Below, in pieces: positions 22,242 through 32,185 of a stretch of DNA of 64,000 nt. A model generated the notes under the pieces. That model made no database searches and had not been told where the DNA came from. It saw only the letters and a list, made by a program, of their open reading frames with translations. Made by a program: the position numbers and the translations under genes. Each line of letters opens with the position of its first letter. Positions within the stretch are counted from its first letter, which is position 1. The stretch comes from Favolaschia claudopus. Lineage: Eukaryota > Basidiomycota > Agaricomycetes > Agaricales > Mycenaceae. The stretch is from positions 62,001 to 126,000 of the forward strand of contig JAWWNJ010000032.1 in the NCBI GenBank assembly GCA_037176885.1, in the 5' to 3' direction.

Positions 22242-22562
22242 AGCAAAGCCTCTCCTGCTCGCGCTGCTCCATAGAGAGTCTGAAGGGTGAATGTAAGTGC
22301 AATTGTCATTTCGACATCCGCCTGATATCGGCTGGCCATCGTCGTCAAACCACTGTACCAGCTGTTGTCAGGAAGCAGACCGATAAACTGGGGGCACTCA
22401 CTTTACATTTTATGAGCATGGCATCGAGGTCCAAGCTCAAGCTTTGTCGGAGGCAAAAATGATTGCCGCCCAATCTTATCTCACAATTGGAAGATCTTCC
22501 ACGATCAAGAATGAAAAATACAACAAATGAACAGTATGCGTTTGTACAATTTCACGAAGCAG

Positions 22563-24648
22563 CTAAACGACTCGATCGGCGAATACCTTCCAAATGAGAC
22601 CACCCTTCTCCCCAACTTCCAAACAGTTGAGGCCAGCTTGAAGGTCCACCATCCAAAACCCAGGATCATCCACTTTAGGTGCAACTACATTCCCATTCAG
22701 CTTCACCTGCACCTCCCCGATCTTACGGGCCTCCCTCTTGGCAGCACGAGCAACTTGCAGAGCCTTTACAGCGGCGCTTACAGCCTTGGGCTTCCCTCGA
22801 CCCCGACCCTTGCCTTTGCCTTTCTTAGGCTCATCCTCGTCCGAACCCTCCTCCTCTTCCTCTTCCGACAAATCGCTGTCGTCTTCCTCGCCATCCCCCA
22901 TGTACGTGACATCCGAGACACTCAAGGCACGCTCGGAGGGACTCAGTCGCATTGCCCAAACCTTCACACCATCCTGGTGATCCAACAAAAATGGCCGATT
23001 GCAATCCGTTAACAGGGACACGCCTTTCAGCATGTGGCTCGGAGGTATTGGAGGGGGCGCGGGCGAATTGGACATGGATAAAGCCTTGGGAGGAGCGGGA
23101 GTTGCGACAGGTGGTGGGGGAGGAGCCGGAGCTGGCGTTGCTATTGGGACAGGGGTAGAAGTTCGCGCCCGGAAAGAAACATGTTGCGGGTAGTGGTTGA
23201 AGGGCTGAGTAGTGGGAACTGGGGTGGTATTTATGAACGTTGGCGGCGCTGGTGGAGGTGCAGGTGTAGGGAGTTGCGGGGGAGGTTGGACCGCATTGGA
23301 ATGCGGGATGGAATTCGTGTTTGGTAAAGTATAGGGAGCGAGAGCGGGGGATGCAGCGGCTGCTTTGGGAGGCGGGGTCGGCGTAGGAGGACGTACGGGT
23401 TCCGCGACGGGGGTGGTTGCTTTGGGAGCGACTGGAACACGGAGGACGACGTGGGCAGCATTGTTTGGCGGCGAAGATGAGCTGGCCACAGGCATTTTAA
23501 TCTTGATCTTCGCATGCAAGGGTTTCTGATATCGTGCAACGGCAAATGCAGGTGGTAGGTCCGACATGAGTTCGCGAAACATAGTCTAGACAAGTAAGGA
23601 CCCGAGCGAGAATAGAGCAGGCAGTCGAGCTTACCTGGAGAGTCAGCGCATCTTCCCAAATTTGCGTGTGATCCAGATTGAATTCCATTGCATTGGAAAA
23701 TACCAGCTCAACGTCGTCTGCGAAGTCGGTCATGGTTGCGTATTCTTTCCGTTTGACTTTTTTCTAGTGAAACTTAAATTGTCTGAACCAAAGAAGCGAA
23801 CCTATTCACGCACCATAATTGCGTCCAAGCATCGCGGTTGTTTAATTACGGTGTAGTAGAACGCCCACTCCTTCTTTGACGGGAGTTCAAAAAAGATGCT
23901 AGACAGAAGGCGACCACTGAATCCAGAGTTAGCGAAGGAACTGGGTGCGCGAAAGGCGCATACGTGTCGTCTGTCTTTTCCATAATCTTCGATAATCGGG
24001 TTTTTGCGAGACGATGAACACTGGGTTTCTTGCCTGTTGGCTCGCCTTCATCTGCGGTCGGTACCATCTTGTGGTATGTCTTGTTGGCCAATTTCTGAAT
24101 TCTCGGTTTCAGGGGGGACATTAACTACGAAGAGAGAGTATACGCACAAGAAGATCCTTGGCATCTCGGTAGATGAGGCTTTCCTTCATATTGTACGATT
24201 TGGCATTCTCGAAACAAAGCTCGAAATCCTGGCGAACTGCCTCAAGAGTGGGGTATACATTAGATTCGAGCTGTTTCTTGATATCCTCGAGAGCAATGGG
24301 GTGTTGAATGAGTTGGTAGTAGTCGGGATATAGCTTCTTGGAGGGTTTACGGATGAAATCAATGGCCAAAAGTCTTCCACTGACTCCCCAATGCAGTAAG
24401 CGGTCAGGTCACAAAACGAAAGTTTACCACACTCACTCCTTGCTAACCGCGTCCCTCACTGTTTGCCACAACTTCATTCCTTCCTCCCGCACGTTCACAA
24501 TCCGCGCCTTGACGCGCTGCTCGTCCACGACCAACTCGGACGACGACGGCATCTCCACGTCTGATGAGGAACCCGCGACGCCTATTTCTCTTCGTCGTTT
24601 GCTCCTTGTCTCGTCTCCACCATTCCTCTCGCTATGCGCTCTCTTCAT
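22563..24648 (-). CDS. RSC4: Tandem-bromodomain chromatin remodeller subunit, RSC4-like
   Basis: The exons, in transcript order, are 24648-24437, 24379-24148, 24094-23964, 23916-23814, 23763-23635 and 23585-22563, giving 609 residues. Bromodomain 1 (about residues 60-150) has GRLLAIDFIRKPSKKLYPDYY and FENAKSYNM; bromodomain 2 (about 190-270) has GRLLSSIFFELPSKKEW, FYYTVIKQP and FSNAMEFN. Both keep the ligand-contacting Asn. A long Pro/Ala/Thr linker, an acidic run (SEEEEEEGSDEDE) and a Lys/Arg block follow. The end (VQVKLNG, DLQAGLNCLEVGEKG-LIWKVFADR) matches the C-terminal domain of Rsc4. In yeast Rsc4 reads acetylated H3 for the RSC complex. I chose the Met before KRAHSER; an upstream Met would add 45 basic residues without domain support. 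Confidence 0.88.
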
Positions 24649-24978
24649 TGGTGTCCAGGACGGTAAAGGTAAAGCTCTTGTACGCAGCACAAATCGAAAG
24701 CAATTCGGAAACGGATATTCGAGCCGAAGATCACGTGAATGAATCAACAAGTCGCGACTGTGACATTTGTCACGAACTGTCACAAGAAAAATCCAAATTC
24801 TCCACGTATTACATTCTCGTCTGGCGAAGCCGCAATTCTAGTTACAACATGAAATATATAATGCATGCCAAAGCTGCCAGGTGTATGAGCTGGTCTCTGC
24901 AACGAGTGAATAACGGCCGAAATTATGTAGCTTGATTTGGAGCGCAGGTCTATGTGTAGGCAAAAACTGAATGGCTGA

Positions 24979-26938
24979 CTATTGCTTGACCTGCGCGATT
25001 CTATGTTCCCGCATGCGCTTTCTTGCCGATCGAGAGTGGTTACTTTTGACGCGAAGATGAGTGATTGTATGCGGAATGGAATACGACCTACTTGAGTCCT
25101 CCGTCGAATGCCCATGATGCCTCTATTAACTCCTTGTCCGGCCGTATGGAATATTTGCGTAAGAGTGCAGCCCCACCGGGCTGTGAAGTAGTCAGTACCG
25201 CTCAAGCAACGGAGACCAGAGACCTACGTGCTCGCCAAGGTAGGTCGTAACGTCCACGAAGAAATCTTCAATTACGACCACACATCGTGATGGTTTGGAT
25301 TGGATGTATTCGTGTGCCTGTTCCAAATTCCACACTTCGCCTTCCCAATCTGCGCCAACCTCGGGCGGAGCCACACCATGCTTGTCCTTGAAATGCATGT
25401 ACTGGACTGCCTCTTTCATGTCTTCGTCGCGTACGCTACGTAGACCATACACCAGACCGAAGCGAAAAAGTACGGAGATGATCCATTTCGAAGGATCCCA
25501 GCTCAGGGGATGGGGTCCCGATCTGTAATCGTGGGGGAACGAGTGCTGCCATAATTTTCAGAAGATTCGTGTCTCGGACGCCGAGGCACCTACATGCTAT
25601 CACAACGTTGAGAGGCTGGAACAACATCGGAAAAGAATCTTACGAAATTATGGGAGCCTTCCCCGCCCGTGAGCAACGCCAAGAGCTGGTGCGCGTTTCA
25701 GTAAATGTAGATGAAGCATTGAACGCAACAATCTGACCAAATTCCCTCTGGAAGTATCCTCATCGGAATAGGGCTGCAAGCCGTCCCAGTGAGCAAGTCT
25801 ATGAGATGTGTGAATACAGGTCAAGCGATAACAAGAGGATAGCTCACGAGTTGACGAGGAAGGTGCAATGCCAGACTGTAGGAGTCATCAGGAGGGCGTT
25901 GGGAGGTCATAATGATAATTTACTAGCGAGTCGAGAGACTAGACCACCCCACACGAAAGCGCCGGAGGGGTCACCCCAAGTCAACCCGAGCAAGGTGGGT
26001 ACAATGAAACCAAAGAAGAAAGCCAAGGGGACTGAAGAACCTAGGTAAGCGTGAAGAAACTAAAGCTCAAAACACTGACCATAATGTTTGTGTTGGAAAC
26101 GCACGACTGCGACAAGGTTTGAGTGGGTGAAGGAGTGGATATTTAAAGAATTACGCACCAGGATCACTTTCGAGGTCTTCACGATCAACTAATTCCATGC
26201 GCTCGTATTTTGGCTTGAAAAATATCCATCTTCGTGGGCTCAGGATATGCTCTCGTGAAAGGAGTGAGAAAAACCTACCCCATATGCGAATAAAATAAGC
26301 CTTTCGTAGCGGCATACGGGTCGTGAACGGGGTCGTCGGTGAATCGCTGGCCCAAAACGGTAAATGTCCATCAACAATATCGCCAAGAGAAATGAACTTG
26401 CATGATGTAAACGATGCCTGAGACACCTAGGAACATACCAAGACAGCACTTATGTTACGTCTTCTCGAGAGAACATAACGCCTCCACTTACCACCACTGT
26501 GGAAAAAGATCAACAAAATGACAAGAGAAATTCTGGATGGCATGGCTCACTTTGATCGAGCCCTGAAAACCTGCCGAGCCCAAAGCAGCGAGAACAACGC
26601 GAACGACAAATTTGGCCCGGAAGGCCCGGTGCGAATACAGACGATGGTATCCAATCTAAATGACAGCGTTCAAAGCCACGTTATGATGCTTTCAGACACA
26701 ACTGACGGTGATGCTAGAAGGAAGAACTTCGGTTGTGGATAATGTTCACCAAACGCGGAGAAAGAACGCACCCAAAATCAGCTAACTGCCAAACGAGGAG
26801 AGCCAAAACGAGACTTTGGGTCGGAACTGCATATATAGGCCGCCAGTACAAGGCTCCCCACAGAGCGAATACATGGGTCGAGAGAAAGAAAATAGCGTTA
26901 GACCACCAAATGGTGACTTTTTGGGGTTCTGTCCCCAT
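24979..26938 (-). CDS. OLE1: Acyl-CoA delta-9 desaturase with C-terminal cytochrome b5
   Basis: This ER di-iron enzyme makes oleate and palmitoleate; its fused cytochrome b5 supplies electrons. The exons, in transcript order, are 26938-26772, 26713-26707, 26655-26551, 26496-26492, 26426-26402, 26346-26279, 26229-26159, 26106-26080, 26031-25924, 25875-25848, 25798-25738, 25685-25644, 25596-25594, 25545-25228, 25180-25092 and 25042-24979, giving 395 residues with all phases closing. All three histidine boxes are present: HRLYSH (62-67), HRLHH (99-103) and HNFHH (236-240). The b5 haem line is LGEH-PGG. Exons of 7, 5 and 3 nt are needed for GITIGYH, KWWCLRH and the fourth residue of HNFHH. The intron after HRLHH starts GCAAGT. 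The N-terminus is short for the family, so an upstream exon may exist. Confidence 0.93.
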
Positions 26939-27550
26939 TTTTGATGGAACGAGTTGAGAAGTTGAAAGCGTAGCGTGTCCGCGAGTTACAAGCTTAGTTC
27001 GAGGGACGTGAAGAGGAGAATGGGAACAAGAAGGAGCATCAGCAAATCATTGATTACTCGCTGGCCCGAGTCGAGGAATTCAACGCGTCTAGAATGAAAA
27101 TCGCATGGAGAAGCAGTTTGGTCATGTTTACGCTGTTCCGGAATTACGGCACTCGGGTCCGGTATCTTCTTCGAGGTAATAGACGCAGAGGGTCGTATGC
27201 AGCACAATATTTTATGTCCCAGAGTCAGTGCTGAGGAAGAAGATGCATTCTATCCAGCATTGGCAGCGGTCACAACATTTAGCTTGTCTCTTTCGCCGAG
27301 AGGCCGCCACCATCGGCACGAACGGCCCGTCGGTCCGAGCCGTTCAGACTAATTGCCGATGATGTCATTACCTCCAAGTTCTTCCGAACCGCTCAAGATT
27401 CTTTCCAAATCCCACCGACATCTCCGCGTACGCGAATAGCTTGGCTCCATAGGCGAATAATAGCAGCTCAACGTATCTCGGCTCAGCTTCCTTCAAGGGC
27501 GCCTATCCTTGTGTGAGACTTCGTGGAGTGGTATCCTTTCACCTTGCAAA
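26939..27550. promoter_or_regulatory. OLE1 and FMN-oxidase-like gene shared 5' region with an interrupted palindrome
   Basis: This 612-bp region lies between two divergent genes. CATCGGCA (27311-27318) pairs with TGCCGATG (27354-27361), and within it GAACGGC (27320-27326) pairs with GCCGTTC (27339-27345). Together they form a nested dyad that could bind a dimeric regulator or form a hairpin. A minus-strand open frame at 26986-27207 has no ATG and no link to OLE1, so I do not call it a gene. Confidence 0.45.
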
Positions 27551-28347
27551 ATGTCAGCTCCTCGGTGGAAGATACTCCTTGAGCAAGCGATTGAATCGCA
27601 CTCAAAATCGACCGGTAGGCCAGCCTGTATGGCTTACACGCACCGGCGGTCTCAAACGACTAATTCTGCATACAAAGTTATTCAGCTGGCATCTATCGAC
27701 CCCACAACCCCCGTCCCTCATGTGCGCTCTCTCATCTTCAGAGGTTTCCTATCTGCCCAAGACAATCCCGCCCGCCCCCTATTGCTTGCAACCACCGGTT
27801 AGTTCGCCGGAACTGTCCCTGACTATATTAACCGAGTGAAGATGTCCGAACCCCCAAAACGGCACAAATGATTGCTAATCCTCATGTACAAATTGCGTGG
27901 TGGATAGACGGGAGTCAAGAACAATATCGCATTGCCGGCAAAGCCCACATCGTCCCTGCACCAGGGCACACCCTCCATAAACACTTCATGCACACTATCT
28001 TACCCCTCGGCGGCGCAAACTTCGATTGGGAGGCGAAGAGGATTGAAGTCTTTAACAGCATGAGCCCTGTAATGAAGGCCAGCTGGTGCCGACCCACGCC
28101 AGGCAGTCGACTGGAGGGTGGAGAGGAGGAAGCCAAAAACTGGCCCGTCAAGATCGAAGAACCCAAACCGGGAGATGAGGAAGGCAAACGGCTTTGGGAT
28201 ATGTCTCTTTCACATTTTGCACTCGTCGTCATCGAGCCCGACAGCGTTGACTATGTTGAACTCAAGCCCATACCGAACAGGAGAACCAGCTTCTGGCCGT
28301 CCAAAACTACTCGTGGTGTCTGGGAAGAAGAGGCATTGGTGCCTTGA
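27551..28347 (+). CDS. Pyridoxamine-phosphate-oxidase-fold FMN-binding protein
   Basis: The exons are 27551-27614, 27678-27797 and 27842-28347, giving 229 residues. The fold line IQLASID-TTPVPHVRSLIFRGF, the FMN-region DVRTPKTAQMIANPHVQIAWW and the long C-terminal strands (FALVVIEPDSVDYVEL, and RTSFWPSK) fit the Alr4036-type branch of the PNPOx family. True pyridoxamine oxidases are longer in the C-terminal dimer region, so the substrate is open. The segment 27615-27677 is a 63-bp stretch, exactly 21 codons, with GTAGGC, CTAAT and AAAG splice marks. I treat it as an intron because removing it gives the compact family spacing, but retention would keep the frame. Confidence 0.82.
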
Positions 28348-28548
28348 GATAGCTGTTTCGTTTCGGGTTTGGGTAAAAGACAAAGTACACTTGGGTTTTC
28401 TTCTATTTCAACAACAAATTTGTATGTACAGATAGCGAGATAGCACAACACGCGATAAATCAGAGCAAGCAATAGCAAGGGTTATAAAGATATTTGTTCC
28501 ACAGATGCGCCACCTCCTCGTGAATAGCTGTTTTTCCGCTTGGTCGCT

Positions 28549-29169
28549 TCAAGCCTTGACCTTCTTGCCGTTGGTAGTTTCGGCGTCGTCCTCAGGTGCA
28601 ACCTCGTCGATAGAGCGCTTCTTAGACATAGTCGGCTCCTGGAATTTTGGTTAATAAACCTTGGGATGCAAGACAGACGAGATGGCCAACAGGCTGAGTC
28701 TGAGGAACGTATTCGCCTCCGTCATCTTCATCTTCGTCCTCTTCCTCCTCCTCTTCAGCCTGGGCACTGGGCTACGTAGTTTTAGCACATACACCGGCGG
28801 CAGCCCACGACACACTTACATCACCCAGCAAGAGTGCAGTCAAGCCCGAACGAGCCTAAGACAAATAATTTAAATCCATCCCATACGAAGATAGTCGACC
28901 GTTAGCTTACCGCCGGAGCCCTTGCTTCCTCTTCTCCATCGTCCTGTAGACTTTTGAGTTTCATACAGCCACGAACAGACCAGACGCGCTACCTCGTCTT
29001 CATCCACCTCTTCTTCGTCGTTGTAATCGTCCCCATAATCATCGCTCTCGTCGCCCTCATCTTGTACTTCTTCGCCTTGCTCTACAGCAGCCTGAGGTTC
29101 CAAGTCAGCTTCATCCTGTGCGGCGGGCTCGACGACGGGTTCCTCTTCATCCTCGCGAGGGCTGGCCAT
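28549..29169 (-). CDS. Small acidic nuclear-type protein with basic C-terminal tail
   Basis: The exons, in transcript order, are 29169-28993, 28943-28911, 28855-28820, 28771-28709 and 28638-28549, giving 132 residues with all phases closing. Most of the protein is Glu/Asp-rich; one short hydrophobic block (GLTALLLGD) lies near residue 75, encoded by a 36-nt exon. The tail is SKKRSIDEV...NGKKVKA, which looks like a bipartite nuclear signal. The composition recalls prothymosin- or Chz1-like histone chaperones, but no family signature is visible, so the function is unknown. The Met at 29169 is preferred over one 15 codons upstream because the acidic region starts there. Confidence 0.62.
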
Positions 29170-29538
29170 AGGGAAAGATGCGGTTCGGAGAGGATAGGCA
29201 AGCGTGAAACTCAAGAGCGCTGGCAGTTACCGAGTTAGCTAAAGACAGGATGGATGACAGCATCGAACTTTGTTGCCTTTTATGGATTTATTGACGATGC
29301 TTGGACCAACAAATACTGGGTATTTTGTTTCCTCGTCGGCTTGACTGATGGCTGGGATAATATGACAGTGCGGAGGGTCTACTTCCAAAGCGCGGCTCGT
29401 CGAAGCAAATTATACCTTATGAAATCGTATCAAGAGGAATTTATTCGAAAGCGCATGTCGCGTCACCTATGAGTCGCTGAGGAAGGTACTAGAAAATCTG
29501 ATAAATACTTCATGTACATCGCACACGTATAAAGAATA
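29170..29538. other. Intergenic, nothing recognised
   Basis: This 369-bp region lies between the acidic-protein gene and the 3' end of CutC, both on the minus strand. It should hold the promoter of the former. Both strands have only short open frames; no repeat or RNA gene is seen. Confidence 0.5.
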
Positions 29539-30702
29539 CTACGTGGGCTCGTGTCGAGAATATTCTATCCAAACTGCGTCAAGAAAGCGCCTCACAGCCC
29601 TCACCTTAGCTTCACTTGTGACCCAAACATTCCACTCGCTCTCGCCAACCCCCATTCCAAAACCTTGCCGTCGCCGCTCAAGCTCCATTCCGCTCTCCTC
29701 CCAACCGCCCCCGCTGAGATGTAGCTCCCTCATCCCCAAAGGTAAAAGTGTGTCCAAGATGGGACCTAATGTGTCAGCGTTTATCCCTGATCCAGGGAGG
29801 ATGCTCAATGCCCAGGGAAGGTCGTCGTCAAGTTCTAGGATTTTGTTGTACAGCGACTCCAATGTGCCGAGTGATTCTGGTACAGTCGGACCATGCCCGC
29901 TGAAGCAGATGTTGAGAAAATTACCGCCAGCCAAATTGTCGCGCCTACCTTGTCAAAATCCGCGAAATACCCCCAATATTCATCACATCTGCGAGAGCTG
30001 CAGAATGCCAAAAATTCATTTCGGATTTGACGAAACATCTTGAGAGAAAACCAAGACGTACCTTCTGCTGGATCGCGTGTCATATCGAAAGCCCGGTGAA
30101 AGCAGACTGCCAACGTTAGGTACTCATGAGCGCCGATGAAGCCAAGGCAAGATACTGACCTTGAAGGGGCAACGCTTCATCTACCAGGCTTGGTGCAAGT
30201 CTGACCCAGAATCTACAAGGAGGAACACTGTGCCGCACTTACCGCTTCGCAACTTCAACGTCAACCCTACCATCCGGCTTCAACGCTCCGAGCACAACAC
30301 CATGGACACGATGCTGCTTGAAGACGCGTATATCCTCCAGCATCACCTGAATTTCCTCCTCATCGTAGAGGAAGTCCCCGGTTCGCGGGCGAACCATAAC
30401 CTGGAGGTACGCGATTCAGCCAGGATTCAGCTGTGCTGGGAGGTTGTCGAGACCATGAGCGGTACATCCACAGATTTCTTGATAGCTTTGACGAGGCCTA
30501 AGCTGGGAGTCGTCCCGCCTCCAACGCCAAGATTCTGGCAGACTTCTAATCTGTCAGCGCCTCCACGGACAGCACTGTGGGCGACGTGAGATCTCCGGAG
30601 CAGGAGATTGGATGCTTAGTCTGACTTGAGAGCAGAGCGGACAGAATCGACGCAAACTTCAATACTGAGTGGAATGGGAGGTGGCGAGTTGTCGCGAGAC
30701 AT
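29539..30702 (-). CDS. cutC: Copper homeostasis protein CutC homologue
   Basis: The exons, in transcript order, are 30702-30626, 30574-30454, 30400-30243, 30188-30160, 30106-30062, 29997-29949 and 29899-29539, giving 279 residues with all phases closing. The TIM-barrel family lines are complete: IEVCVDSVRSAL, GGADRLEVCQNL-GGTTPS, VMVRPRTGDFLY, GVVLGAL-PDGRVD, VCFHRAFDM, GISRILTSG, ILPGSGIN and ELHLSGG. CutC binds Cu(I) in the cytosol. In fungi its exact role is not settled. It lies in tandem with the F-box gene, 137 bp downstream of that gene's stop. Confidence 0.94.
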
Positions 30703-30839
30703 CAGAGGTGATCTGAAGTCACAAACAAACTCGAACAATTCGCTGGGAACAATTTACAATACAAGTACATGCATGGTATTTGACAGGGAGTCCACAACAG
30801 GTCGGAATATCTGGTATACAGAGAGACTGTTCAGGGACA

Positions 30840-31586
30840 TTACTTGGCAAGAGCCAATCCCTCGTACATCCCCACGATTCTCTTCACATCTGGACAAATG
30901 GCAAGCCGCACGCGTTCGCCTTCATGCAAAATGTGCATCCTTCCTTCCAACCACTTCCCGACACCAAAAATACCACTTCCATCCCTCACCTGCTTCGCAA
31001 GCTTATCTCGTTGCAGTGACCACTTGAGCTTGCGCACGATGGGGAGAAGGGAGCGCGAGATCGAGAGAGAGGAGGATTCGACGTCGGGAAAAATCAGGAC
31101 CTGGTGGAGGTGCTTAAGAGGATTAGGTGCTGAGCGACGCCGCGTGAGGTGCGCGGACAGGACGTGGCTAGCATGCCGGCGAGCGAGCAAAACCGCGTTT
31201 TCATACTGGCGGACAGACTGCGAAAGCGGAACACGTCAGCGACTGCGCAAGCGTCCATATAAGAAGGAGTATAAGAAGGAAATCACCAGAGGGGAGGAGA
31301 AATATAAACCAGCTCTCCATTTTCTCTCCAGTGCTAGGCCCCGCATGACGCCTCTCTGGCAAAGATCGCCCACAGAGGGACGGAGAGCGTGGCCTTGCGA
31401 GCTAACTCCAAACAAACCGTGTTCAACACGGGCGGGAGATATAATACGGATGCGATTGTTGTGGAGTGCACGGTCTTGAGCAAGCTGGGCGAGCACAGCG
31501 GAGAGCTTGCTCAGTAACGCCAAGTCGGGAAGGTCGAGATACGAGAAGACATGTAGTATGACCTCGGGTGGAAGGAGAAGCAGCAT
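30840..31586 (-). CDS. F-box protein
   Basis: The exons, in transcript order, are 31586-31287 and 31217-30840, giving 225 residues. The F-box is at residues 1-45 (LLLLPPEVILHVFSYLDLPDLALLSKLSAVLAQLAQDRAL shows the LPxEv-hvFsYLdlpdL pattern). The rest is basic with no LRR or WD repeats, ending VKRIVGMYEGLALAK. F-box proteins connect substrates to the SCF ubiquitin ligase through Skp1. The 69-bp intron is needed because the frame stops at a TGA inside it. The start is the Met at the F-box; the open frame extends 81 codons upstream without conserved features. Confidence 0.78.
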
Positions 31587-32185
31587 AGTAGGACGATTCA
31601 GATTATATGGGAGTTGGAGGTGGTAGACAGAAAGCACGAGATGAGAGCACGAATATTTGATGTGTATGGCTCTTGAGGGAGATGAGAGTAGCGGACAAGC
31701 AATTTCAATTCGAGGTTGCTGTGGTTTCGACTTGAGATCTAGAGCAGCACGATCGTGTCGCCGTCGGTGGGTGGGAGTCAAAGGCGCGCACACGTGACGA
31801 TCAGACAACTCATTCCCCCGACGCGTCAATTACAAACGGTGAATTCGAGATGCGTACAATTCAAAGGAGGCGAGAACATACGTATCGTAATAAACTAACA
31901 ACTATGTATTGTAGGAGTAACAACTATATGCAGGCCAAGGCGGGGAAAGAAGAACAGAAAACGTATGTTACAACAATTCAATGCTATTTGATGCGGGAGT
32001 GGTCGACGAGTGTATGGATGGATAACAAAGGATGTATGGGGAGCGCACAAGTTCGTTGCACGCGGCGGCCAACAGGATAGTTCGTTCCGGTGAATGTCAA
32101 GGCTGCGAGTGAAGTTCCAGAGGGTCGAAAACAAGAAGCGAGTTTTCCATGCGGTTTGAATTCGGTCGATGCTAGCTTTCCTTCT
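31587..32185. other. Intergenic, nothing recognised
   Basis: This region of about 600 bp lies between the F-box gene's start and the 3' end of the DUF6533-type gene. It is AT- and purine-rich near 31850-31970. No domain-bearing frame, RNA gene or repeat is visible. Confidence 0.5.

Noticed and set aside
26986..27207. Minus-strand frame upstream of OLE1 with a hydrophobic end (LLMLLLVPILLF), considered as an N-terminal desaturase exon.
   Set aside because: It has no ATG, its upstream frame runs into a stop, and no donor joins it in phase to the exon at 26938. The desaturase reads from MGTEPQKVTIWWSN without it.
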